Below the pieces are notes generated by a model, which was not told the origin of the DNA, ran no database searches, and was given only the letters and a program-made list of their open reading frames with translations. Below are positions 1 through 5,525 of a DNA stretch of 6,733 nucleotides, piece by piece. The position numbers and the translations under genes are program-made. Every line of letters starts with the position of its first letter. The stretch's first letter is position 1. The DNA lies in contig JANWKW010000024.1 in assembly GCA_025451135.1 (NCBI GenBank), forward strand, positions 1-6,733, read 5' to 3'. The stretch comes from Vulcanimicrobiia bacterium (GTDB lineage: Bacteria; Vulcanimicrobiota; Vulcanimicrobiia; Vulcanimicrobiales; Vulcanimicrobiaceae).

Positions 1-234
1 CTCGCGCGCGAGCGGCGTGCCGGCGAACGCCAGCGGCAGTTCGAAGCGCTCCAGCCGACGCGCGAAGTAGGCCCGGACTTGCGCCTGCGCCTCGCGCAAC
101 AGCGGGTGCGCCGGCCGCGGGCGCGCGCCGCGCAGGCGCCGCACGAACGCGCTCTCGACGATCGCGGCTCCGTCCGTCCCGACGAGAAGATCGAGACCGA
201 GCGGCGTCTCGAGGCGGGCGTCGACGATGGTCAT
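1..234 (-). CDS. ogt: Methylated-DNA--protein-cysteine methyltransferase (Ogt/MGMT type), N-terminal part, cut by the window edge
   Basis: The 78 visible codons start at the ATG at 234-232 and run off the left edge. The translation begins MTIVDARLETPLGLDLLVGT and later reads HPLLREAQAQVRAYFARRLE, then FELPLAFAGTPLARE. This matches the N-terminal half of Ogt/MGMT proteins: an opening strand ending in TPLG, then the 'HPLL..A..QL..YFAG....FDLPL...GTPFQ..VW' segment that leads into the DNA-binding domain. The family repairs O6-alkylguanine by moving the alkyl group to its own cysteine. The helix-turn-helix and the PCHR active-site motif would lie beyond base 1 and cannot be checked here. No strong Shine-Dalgarno (SD) sequence precedes the ATG. 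The gene is divergent from the lipoprotein gene, with 51 bp between the starts. The family call rests on the N-terminal pattern only. Confidence 0.8.
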   Translation of the reverse strand, partial: MTIVDARLETPLGLDLLVGTDGAAIVESAFVRRLRGARPRPAHPLLREAQAQVRAYFARRLERFELPLAFAGTPLARE

Positions 235-256
235 AACGGCCCGTTTCGCGAGGACT

Positions 257-282
257 CGCAAGCGAGCCCGCCGCAAGCGAGC
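257..282. repeat. 11-bp direct repeat in the ogt/lipoprotein divergent gap
   Basis: CGCAAGCGAGC occurs at 257-267 and again at 272-282, perfect, 15 bp start to start. The first copy lies in a perfect short inverted repeat, CTCGC-AA-GCGAG (255-266). The second copy keeps only the CGC-AA-GCG core. It fills most of the 51-bp gap between two divergent starts, so it could be an operator or a slippage duplication. The sequence alone does not decide which. Confidence 0.6.
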
Positions 283-285
283 GGT

Positions 286-846
286 ATGCGTATTACGATG
301 ACCCTGTGCGTGCTGCTGGCGCTGGTCGCGACCGGCGGCTGCGGCGGGAAGAAGACCACGACCATCGGCGGGACGAGCGTCACCACCAGCGACGACGATA
401 AGACCACGACCGTCTCGGGCGAAGGCGGCTCGGTGACGATCGGCGCCAAAGCCGTCGACGCCTCGAAGCTCGGCGCGCCCCTCTATCCGGGAGCGACCCA
501 GGACGCCGAGAGCGGGAGCATGTCGGTCACGACGTCCGAAGCGACCACGTCGGCCGCCACGCTGAAGACGACCGACCCGTTCGATAAGGTCTACGATTTC
601 TACAAGACCCGGATGCCGGCCGGATCCGAGAAGCTCAAGATGAGCGCCGGTGGATCGTCGATGGCGACGTTCCAGGTCGGGGACTCGGACGCGAAAGAGA
701 CCGTGCTCGTGACGATCGCGGCCAAGGACGGCGAATCGACCACCATCAGCATCAACCACGCCGTGAAGAACGGCGCCGCGACGGCCTCGGCCGGGCCCTC
801 GAGCGCTCCCTCGCCGGCGCCGGCGGCCTCGGACGGCGGGGGTTAA
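286..846 (+). CDS. Probable exported lipoprotein, unknown function
   Basis: A 186-residue protein. The frame is open further upstream to base 79, but that part lies opposite ogt and is Arg-rich noise. Starting at the ATG at 286 gives a short signal peptide, MRITMTLCVLLALVATGGC, with Cys19 as the likely lipidated residue. The lipobox is imperfect, with Thr rather than Leu at -3, so lipidation is probable and not certain. Residues 23-52 are rich in Thr, Ser and Val and contain two similar units, KTTTIGG... and KTTTVSG.... Residues 60-161 form the main domain, with LGAPLYPGA (62-70) and TTDPFDKVYDFYKTRMP (95-111). I have seen the pattern 'YPGA ... F.kVydFYk..lP' in uncharacterised bacterial lipoproteins but cannot name a function. 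Residues 162-186 are a low-complexity Ala/Ser/Pro/Gly tail. No clear SD precedes the start. A second in-frame ATG at 298 would shorten the signal peptide. Confidence 0.8.
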   Translation: MRITMTLCVLLALVATGGCGGKKTTTIGGTSVTTSDDDKTTTVSGEGGSVTIGAKAVDASKLGAPLYPGATQDAESGSMSVTTSEATTSAATLKTTDPFDKVYDFYKTRMPAGSEKLKMSAGGSSMATFQVGDSDAKETVLVTIAAKDGESTTISINHAVKNGAATASAGPSSAPSPAPAASDGGG

Positions 847-871
847 ATTTCGGGCCCATCTGTAGCGAAAT
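847..871. repeat. Inverted repeat just after the lipoprotein stop
   Basis: ATTTCG (847-852) and CGAAAT (866-871) are a perfect 6-bp inverted repeat around a 13-nt spacer. It starts on the base after the TAA. No T-run follows, so it would be a weak terminator at best. It could also be a binding site upstream of the 898 gene. Its length is within what chance can give. Confidence 0.3.
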
Positions 872-897
872 CTCAGCGGGAAGCGTTAGGTAGGGGT

Positions 898-1806
898 ATG
901 GCCTCTGCGCGCTTCCCCTTTGCCCTCTCTGCCGGCACGCTGGCGGTCGCGGTGGTCGCGATCGTCGCGTTCTCGCCGCCGCCGGTCGCGTCGGCCGCCG
1001 GCCGTTCCGTCGCGAAGGCGACGGCCAGCCCCGCCCCGCTCCCGTCGCCCGAGAAACTGCTCCAACTGATCCGCAACCAGTTCCGCAGCCATCGCCCGCC
1101 GCCGCCCTTCGTCTCGTACACGATCGTCCGTAAACAGGAGACGGCCGAGGGCTATCCCGACGAGCTCAACAGCTACACGGAACACGTCTGGGTGCGATCG
1201 TCGGACCGGGCCGCGCTCGCGCGCCGCGTCTATCGCGACGAATACCGCGGCGACATGACGTTCGAGCGTCCGGCCTTCAACGAGCCGCGCGACCCGGGGC
1301 CGCCGACCGCGGACCTGTTCGAGCGCGCGCCGATCAAACCGCACACCGGCCTCAATGACTACATCCCCACGCCGGAACCGGCCGCGTCGCTGCAGACGCT
1401 GGCGACCGTCAAGGCCGTCGGCGAGACCGCCTACAAGGTCGTCAACGTCGCGATCGAAGGCCCGCTGCTGCATCTGAGCGTCGAGCCGTTCCGCGACGTC
1501 GAGCGCAATCGCTTGCGCGAGATCTACGCCGACAAGACCACCTACGAACTGCGCCGGGTGGTGGCGACCGATCGCCTGTACCTCGACGGCGGCGTCTCGT
1601 ACGGCGTGATCTTCACCGTCGACCTGCAGATGCTTCAGGGCCGGCCGGTCGTCACGCGGATCCACGGCGTGGTCGGCGACGGCTACAACGACGACGGCAA
1701 GGTGGTCGACTACTGGTTCAACGACATCCGTTTCCCGGCGACCTTGCCCGACTGGTATTTCGATCCGCGCGACTACGCCGCCCACACCGCGGACGCGCCG
1801 ATCTAA
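898..1806 (+). CDS. Secreted protein of unknown function, LolA-like fold suspected
   Basis: A 302-residue protein starting at the ATG at 898, preceded by a purine-rich GGTAGGGG that may act as a weak ribosome site. Residues 1-33 are a signal peptide with a long hydrophobic stretch (about 13-25) and a likely cleavage site after VASA near 33. No lipobox Cys is present. A Pro/Ala linker follows, then a helical segment (about 51-64) and a mainly beta-strand body. Residues 205-245 (LREIYADKTTYELRRVV, then VIFTVDLQ) have the 'L.el..D..Ty...rv' layout of proteins resembling LolA and related periplasmic carriers, in which strand pairs report a stored residue type. This is a fold-level impression, not a family hit. 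The gap from the lipoprotein is 51 bp on the same strand, so they may share a transcript. A hairpin lies just past the stop. A long minus-strand frame across it is a composition shadow. Confidence 0.8.
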   Translation: MASARFPFALSAGTLAVAVVAIVAFSPPPVASAAGRSVAKATASPAPLPSPEKLLQLIRNQFRSHRPPPPFVSYTIVRKQETAEGYPDELNSYTEHVWVRSSDRAALARRVYRDEYRGDMTFERPAFNEPRDPGPPTADLFERAPIKPHTGLNDYIPTPEPAASLQTLATVKAVGETAYKVVNVAIEGPLLHLSVEPFRDVERNRLREIYADKTTYELRRVVATDRLYLDGGVSYGVIFTVDLQMLQGRPVVTRIHGVVGDGYNDDGKVVDYWFNDIRFPATLPDWYFDPRDYAAHTADAPI

Positions 1807-1807
1807 G

Positions 1808-1824
1808 GGAGAGCCCGGCTCTCC
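1808..1824. terminator. Hairpin between convergent stops, possible bidirectional terminator
   Basis: GGAGAGC (1808-1814) pairs perfectly with GCTCTCC (1818-1824) around a 3-nt loop. It begins 2 nt after the plus-strand stop (1806) and lies 7 nt past the minus-strand stop (1831). The position fits a shared terminator, but neither side has a T-run, so any intrinsic termination would be weak or need a factor. Confidence 0.55.
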
Positions 1825-1830
1825 GTAGGT

Positions 1831-2730
1831 CTAAGGCGAACCCCAGATCAGCGTCCCGACCGAGTTGGTGAACTGGATGCCTTGGGCGCCGGTGCTGTAG
1901 AAGCCCATATCGATGCGATCGTTGCCGGCGAGATCGTACATGCTCATGAACGGCTGATCGCCGCCCTGCAGGATGATGTTCTTGTACCCGTTCTGGTTCT
2001 CGAATTCGAGGTGGCCCTTCTCGCCGGCGTTGACGCCGAGGAAGACGCGTTCGGTGCCGGCCTCGCTCAAGCGCACGAACGGCTGCGTCTGACCTTCGAT
2101 CGAGACGATCTCTTTGCCGTTCGTATCGCGCATGCGGAGCAGGCCCGAACCCTCGGTCGTCAGCCCGAGGTAGGCGCGCTGATTGTAGCTCTTATCGCCC
2201 AGCGTCAGGTACGGCAGGTCGTTGGCGTGGACGTAGAAGCGCGTCGAACCGTCGGCCCCGTCGAGCGAGATCCGCGCGCTGCCGTCGTCGTTCCCCACGT
2301 AGAACTGCGCGCGTTCGTTCTGCGACTTGTCGAAGAGCGCGAAGGTCGGCTCTTGCGTGGAGTCGAGGTAGAGCGACTCGCGCTCCGTGCCGTACTTGTC
2401 GTTGATATGGATGGCGGGCTGCCCTTTGGTGTTGAAACCGATCAGGATGCGCTCCTTGCCGGCCGCGTCGAAGACGTGCACGCCGCCCGCGTCCAGGCGC
2501 AGGCGCGTGTGTCCGCTGCCGTCGGTGAACGCGAGCGGCGAGGCGCTGCGGGTGACCGCGGTCGCGCCGACCGCGGTCACCGCCACCAGGGCGGCGCATG
2601 CGAGGCCGGCGAGCAGCCTCATCCGGGAAGCGTCGCGGCGTAGACGGGCGGTCTGCGCCTCGAGCCGATCGATGCGATCGGCCAGGGTCGACGACTGATG
2701 AAGATCGGACAACAGATGGAGATCGGACAT
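1831..2730 (-). CDS. Membrane-anchored protein with about 11 short beta repeats
   Basis: A 299-residue protein. The start is set by a perfect GGAGGA at 2743-2738, 7 nt before the ATG. Residues 12-36 are charged with hydrophobic spacing (LADRIDRLEAQTARLRRD), a likely short coiled coil. Residues 39-60 are one transmembrane helix. Arg and Lys before it suggest an N-in, C-out single-pass topology. Residues 65-299 are a row of about 11 units of 19-23 residues with the loose pattern 'p.h.h.D..G..R..lg....g', for example VHVFDAAGKERILIG, PTFALFDKSQNERAQFYVG and PFMSMYDLAGNDRIDMG. Similar 'D.nG..R..L' repeat proteins occur in many environmental bacteria without a set function. I infer an elongated beta structure on the outer face of the membrane, perhaps for cell-surface contact. 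The first 12 residues contain a tandem six-residue duplication. The gene is divergent from the tRNA and convergent with the 898 gene. Confidence 0.85.
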   Translation of the reverse strand: MSDLHLLSDLHQSSTLADRIDRLEAQTARLRRDASRMRLLAGLACAALVAVTAVGATAVTRSASPLAFTDGSGHTRLRLDAGGVHVFDAAGKERILIGFNTKGQPAIHINDKYGTERESLYLDSTQEPTFALFDKSQNERAQFYVGNDDGSARISLDGADGSTRFYVHANDLPYLTLGDKSYNQRAYLGLTTEGSGLLRMRDTNGKEIVSIEGQTQPFVRLSEAGTERVFLGVNAGEKGHLEFENQNGYKNIILQGGDQPFMSMYDLAGNDRIDMGFYSTGAQGIQFTNSVGTLIWGSP

Positions 2731-2737
2731 GTGAACG

Positions 2738-2743
2738 TCCTCC
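2738..2743 (-). promoter_or_regulatory. Strong Shine-Dalgarno of the repeat protein
   Basis: The minus strand reads GGAGGA 7 nt before the ATG at 2730-2728, a full anti-SD match at ideal spacing. It shows that this genome does use SD initiation. That makes the genes without one (DUF5069, and the uncertain infA and DUF167 starts) stand out. Confidence 0.85.
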
Positions 2744-2864
2744 GGGCGTGGGTGGCTTCAAGTCGCCTTCGCAACCGACCGGGCGCCCTCCCGCATCATT
2801 TCCGCCCGACCGGCCCGGACCCGGGCTAGGGTATCGCCCGAGGCCCCTCGTACAAGCACGGCGC

Positions 2865-2951
2865 GGAGAGGTGGCAGAGCGGTCGAATGCGGCGGTCTTG
2901 AAAACCGCAGAACCTTCGCGGGTTCCGTGGGTTCGAATCCCACCCTCTCCT
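2865..2951 (+). tRNA. tRNA-Ser(UGA)
   Basis: A full cloverleaf can be drawn. The acceptor stem is GGAGAGG (2865-2871) with CCTCTCC (2944-2950), 7 of 7 pairs. The D arm is GCA/TGC around the GAGCGGTCGAA loop. The anticodon stem is GCGGT/ACCGC with loop CTTGAAA, anticodon TGA at 2899-2901. The long class II variable arm is GAACC/GGTTC with loop TTCGCG (2910-2925), diagnostic of serine here. The T arm is GTGGG/CCCAC with loop TTCGAAT. It decodes UCA and by wobble other UCN codons. CCA is not encoded and must be added after transcription. The base at the discriminator position (2951) is T, whereas bacterial tRNA-Ser nearly always has G73. It lies 134 bp from the divergent repeat-protein start and 21 nt before the next ATG. 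Confidence 0.98.
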
Positions 2952-2963
2952 TTCCGACCTTCC

Positions 2964-2969
2964 GGAGGA
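2964..2969 (+). promoter_or_regulatory. Shine-Dalgarno of the PEP mutase-like gene in the tRNA trailer
   Basis: GGAGGA begins 13 nt after the last tRNA base and ends 3 nt before the ATG at 2973. The spacing is somewhat short but the match is complete. It fixes this ATG as the start, against the open frame that runs back through the tRNA. Confidence 0.8.
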
Positions 2970-2972
2970 CCC

Positions 2973-3797
2973 ATGGGCGCCCAAAGCGATCTGGCGGAGC
3001 GGTTCCGCGCACTGCATCTTCCCGGCGACCCGGTGCTGCTGCCCAATGCCTGGGACGCCGCCAGCGCCCGCATGCTGGAATCGCTCGGATTCGGCGCGGT
3101 CGCGACCACCAGCGCCGGGATCGCCTTCCTCGAAGGCTATCCGGACGGCCAGGAGATCGGGCGCAACGCGATGCTCGCCGGCGTCACCCGGGTGGTGCGC
3201 TCGGTCCGCGTTCCGGTCACCGCCGACATGGAGGGCGGGTACGGGCCGACCGTCGCGGATGCGGTCGCGACCGCGCTCGGCGTGATCTCGAGCGGCGCGG
3301 TCGGCCTGAACTTCGAGGACGCGACCGACGTGCGCGGGACGCTGCTCGACGCCGAGCGACAGGCCGAGCGGGTCGCCGCCATCCGCAAGACCGGCGACGA
3401 CTATGGGATGCCCTTGGTCATCAACGCGCGCACCGACACGTATCTCGAGAGCGTCGGCGAGCCGGGCGAACGCTTCGCCGAGACGGTGCGGCGGGCCGCG
3501 CTCTACCGCGCGGCCGGCGCCGATTGCATCTTCGTCCCCGGCGTGACCGACGCCGAGACGATCGGCGCGCTGGTGCGCGCGATCGACGCGCCGGTCAACG
3601 TGCTGGCCGCCGCGACCACCCCACCGCTCGCAGAACTTCGTCGTCTCGGCGTCGCGCGCGTCAGTCTCGGCTCGGCGCCGTATCGCCGCGCGCTCACGGC
3701 CTTCCGCGACATCGCCCTCGAAGCGCGCGACGGCGGCACGTTCGTCGGATGCGAAGGCATCCTGTCGCACGCCGACGTCAATGCGTTGATGAGCTGA
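2973..3797 (+). CDS. Isocitrate lyase/PEP phosphonomutase superfamily enzyme
   Basis: A 274-residue alpha/beta-barrel protein, the usual length for the short PEP_mutase branch. Landmarks in order: LPNAWDAASARMLESLGF (23-40), TTSAGIAFLEGYPDG (45-59), the metal-binding TADMEGGYG (83-91, with Asp85 and Glu87), GLNFEDAT (111-118, with Glu115), INARTDTYL (150-158), AGADCIFVPG (181-190) and the late barrel strand PVNVLA (207-212). The superfamily makes or breaks C-C or P-C bonds next to a Mg-bound 2-oxoacid enolate. The K-[KR]-C-G-H loop that carries the catalytic Cys of isocitrate and methylisocitrate lyases is absent; DVRGTLLD stands where it would be expected. I therefore do not call it an isocitrate lyase. 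Oxaloacetate or other 2-oxoacid lyase activity is possible. No phosphonate genes are nearby. The stop overlaps the start region of the DUF167 gene. Confidence 0.92.
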   Translation: MGAQSDLAERFRALHLPGDPVLLPNAWDAASARMLESLGFGAVATTSAGIAFLEGYPDGQEIGRNAMLAGVTRVVRSVRVPVTADMEGGYGPTVADAVATALGVISSGAVGLNFEDATDVRGTLLDAERQAERVAAIRKTGDDYGMPLVINARTDTYLESVGEPGERFAETVRRAALYRAAGADCIFVPGVTDAETIGALVRAIDAPVNVLAAATTPPLAELRRLGVARVSLGSAPYRRALTAFRDIALEARDGGTFVGCEGILSHADVNALMS

Positions 3798-4108
3798 CGA
3801 CGGCGACCGTCAGACTGACCGTCAAGCCCGGCTCGAAATGTCCGGGCTGGGACCGCATCGACGGGGACTGGGTGGTCCGCGTGCGGGAGCGTGCGATCGA
3901 CGGCGCCGCCAATGAGGCCTGCGTGCGCGCCCTCGCGGACGCGCTCGGACTCGCGACGGCGCAGGTCGCGCTCGTCCGCGGACATCGCGCTCGCGTCAAG
4001 ACGTTCGCGGTAGGCGTATTGGACGACGCGCAGATCCGCGAGCGTCTCGGCGCGATCGCGGCAGAGACCGGCTACGTGCGGCGCAGCCATAGCCGGCCGC
4101 CGTCGTAA
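3749..4108 (+). CDS. DUF167/YggU family protein (UPF0235)
   Basis: The family core is clear from about base 3809: VRLTVKPGSK, then WVVRVRERAIDGAANEACVR, LADALGL, and VALVRGHRARVKTFAV. This matches the DUF167 pattern 'v.V.P.a...dG.AN.al...La..l......v.ivrG..sR.K'. It is a small conserved protein of unsettled function. The start is a problem. The nearest in-frame ATG is at 3749, inside the previous gene, and gives 119 residues with an Arg-rich leader (MRRHPVARRRQ) that looks like frame shadow. A better-placed start for the family would be CTG at 3794, overlapping the previous TGA as CTGA, giving 104 residues. Neither has a good SD, so translation is probably coupled to the gene before. I give the nearest standard start. 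The 3' end overlaps the opposing protease gene by 37 bp. Confidence 0.8.
   Translation: MRRHPVARRRQCVDELTTATVRLTVKPGSKCPGWDRIDGDWVVRVRERAIDGAANEACVRALADALGLATAQVALVRGHRARVKTFAVGVLDDAQIRERLGAIAAETGYVRRSHSRPPS
3825..3848 (+). other. Stem-loop in the 5' coding part of DUF167
   Basis: AGCCCGG (3825-3831) and CCGGGCT (3842-3848) form a perfect 7-bp stem with a 10-nt loop. It sits about 30 nt past the likely CTG start and just after the PEP mutase stop. It could shape translation of DUF167, or simply reflect GC-rich coding sequence. Confidence 0.35.
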
Positions 4109-5472
4109 TCGAACCACCACTCGAAATAGCGCAACTCGTCGGTGCCGATGATACCGTCGAGCGGGATGTCCAGATTGCTCGCGGACGGCCGGACCGCGCC
4201 GACGCGCAGATGCTCGAACGCGACCGGCCCGAAGCGCAGTGCGTCGGCAGAGCCGTGGGTGACGTCGATCGGGCCTTCCAAGAACTGCTCGACGGTGAGC
4301 GCGGAACGACCGTCGACCCCGGCGATGTGGGCGAACGGCGCGTTGAGCAAGACCTCCGTCGATCCGGTATCGAGCGCGAAGCGTTCGCCGTCGGTCGCAT
4401 TGACCTGCGCCTCCACGAGCGGCATGCCTTCACCGAAATCGACCGCCATCGCCGGAGCGCCGGGCGGCGGAACGAACGACGCGCGGTCCAGCAGCTCCAG
4501 CCGGCGCTTCGCGTAATCGAGATGCACGATGTGCCCGGTGAAGAACTCGTTGCCGAGTATCCCGCCCATCGCTCCGCCGAACAGGTCGACGACCTGCACC
4601 GGCACGTCGTGGCCGGTCAGCGCGCCGATCGCGAGCCGGCGGACGATCGCGTGCCCGAGGGTCGTGCGCAGATGCGCGCGCGCGGCCACGCGCGGATCGA
4701 TCAGGATCTGGGTGGTGCCGGTGTCCAGGACGAACTCGCTCGGCTGGCCGTCGATCGTGACCGGGACGGCGACGTCGTCCGGGCCGAAGAACGCGCGTAC
4801 CGGCGTCGCGGCGCCGTCCGGCAGCGCGAAGACGTCGCCGCGCGAAGCGGGGATCGCGACGTCGCGCTCCGCGACGGCACGCGCGCCGTCCGCGACCGAC
4901 GTGACCGTCGCCTTCCCGCCGAATCCGTCGACGGTCCAGCCGTTCGCATCGAACGTATAGGTGACGACGTGGACGCCTTCGCGCGCGACCTCGCGGACGA
5001 TCGCGCCGCTCGCGGCGTCGATGAAGAACCAGTGCGGCGTATCGCCGGCCGCGCGGCACGCCAGCACCCAGCGCAGGTCGTTCCCGTCGCGGGTCTCGCC
5101 GTCCGGCGCGCACGCGTTCTGATCGAATCCGAAGACCGCCGAGGGCCAGCGGTCGAGAGCGTCGCCTTGGACGTCGCTCGCGATCACCCGCACCGTTCCG
5201 GCCGGCGTCCGCCGCCAGCGCACGCCTTCGTCGCGGCCGAACGCGTAGGCGGCGCCGCCCAGCGTCAGGTCGATCCGGTAATCGGAACCGCGCTGCAGCG
5301 CGATCGCGTCGAATGCGTCCGGGCCTTCGACGACGTGCAGGCGGGAGACGCGCTCGCGGAACGGTACGACGTCGCGCCGGTATGCAGCCAGCATCGTCTC
5401 GGTCGTGGCCCGGGTCGGCGAGAGACGCGCGGGCTGCCAGAGCAGGGTCGCGGCGACGGCTGCAAGGATCAC
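4072..5472 (-). CDS. Exported tandem retropepsin-like aspartic protease
   Basis: A 466-residue protein with two aspartic protease lobes in one chain. Lobe 1 (about 235-328) has FVLDTGTTQILID (catalytic Asp250) and later GGILGNEFF (303-311) plus HLDYAKRRLEL. Lobe 2 (about 349-466) has FALDTGSTEVLLN (Asp368) and later DGIIGTDELRYF (439-450) plus WWFDYDGGRLWL. Both D-[TS]-G motifs and both hydrophobic-hydrophobic-Gly (IIG-type) motifs are intact, so the two Asp residues can form one pepsin-like active site within the chain. Residues 1-14 (ILAAVAATLLW) are hydrophobic and suggest export or anchoring. Residues 28-200 are a beta-rich N-terminal domain with a Cys121/Cys139 pair that could be a disulfide. 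The start is GTG with no well-spaced SD (GGAG lies 14 nt away), and the signal lacks a basic start, so the N-terminus is uncertain. Substrate unknown. Confidence 0.88.
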   Translation of the reverse strand: MILAAVAATLLWQPARLSPTRATTETMLAAYRRDVVPFRERVSRLHVVEGPDAFDAIALQRGSDYRIDLTLGGAAYAFGRDEGVRWRRTPAGTVRVIASDVQGDALDRWPSAVFGFDQNACAPDGETRDGNDLRWVLACRAAGDTPHWFFIDAASGAIVREVAREGVHVVTYTFDANGWTVDGFGGKATVTSVADGARAVAERDVAIPASRGDVFALPDGAATPVRAFFGPDDVAVPVTIDGQPSEFVLDTGTTQILIDPRVAARAHLRTTLGHAIVRRLAIGALTGHDVPVQVVDLFGGAMGGILGNEFFTGHIVHLDYAKRRLELLDRASFVPPPGAPAMAVDFGEGMPLVEAQVNATDGERFALDTGSTEVLLNAPFAHIAGVDGRSALTVEQFLEGPIDVTHGSADALRFGPVAFEHLRVGAVRPSASNLDIPLDGIIGTDELRYFEWWFDYDGGRLWLRRT

Positions 5473-5490
5473 GGCCGAGGACTTGGCTCC

Positions 5491-5519
5491 GTGAACCCGT
5501 GGCCCTGCCGGGGTATACT
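5491..5519 (+). promoter_or_regulatory. Promoter of DUF5069, set for a leaderless transcript
   Basis: TATACT at 5514-5519 matches the -10 consensus in 5 of 6 bases. GTGAAC at 5491-5496 is a weak -35 at exactly 17 bp spacing. A start 7 bp past the -10 falls on or next to the A of the ATG at 5526, so the mRNA would have no leader. No SD lies before that ATG, which agrees. The core GTATAC (5513-5518) is a palindrome, so the other strand offers TATACC pointing at the protease gene. Confidence 0.6.
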
Positions 5520-5525
5520 CGACCC

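Noticed and set aside
79..285. N-terminal extension of the lipoprotein frame
   Set aside because: Arg-rich and opposite ogt; the signal peptide begins at the ATG at 286.
231..449. 72-residue minus-strand frame
   Set aside because: Mirror of the Thr-rich part of the lipoprotein gene; Val/Pro-rich with no family pattern.
886..1785. 299-residue minus-strand frame antisense to the secreted protein
   Set aside because: Rich in Arg, Asp, Val and Gly, as expected opposite GC-rich coding sequence; the plus strand has a signal peptide and sensible start.
2731..2864. Promoter search upstream of the tRNA and repeat protein
   Set aside because: TAGGGT (2827) and TACAAG (2851) are weak -10 look-alikes with no matching -35; not strong enough to list.
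2598..2972. Plus-strand extension of the PEP mutase-like frame through the tRNA
   Set aside because: It translates the tRNA (GEVAERSNAAVLKTAE), a well-known false peptide; the family begins at 2973 behind a GGAGGA.
2758..3012. Minus-strand frames across the tRNA (GFEPTEP and GWDSNPR type peptides)
   Set aside because: Classic artefact peptides of tRNA-Ser read on the opposite strand.
2927..3748. Long plus-strand frame in front of DUF167
   Set aside because: Almost entirely Arg-rich shadow of the PEP mutase-like gene; only the part near and after 3794 fits DUF167.
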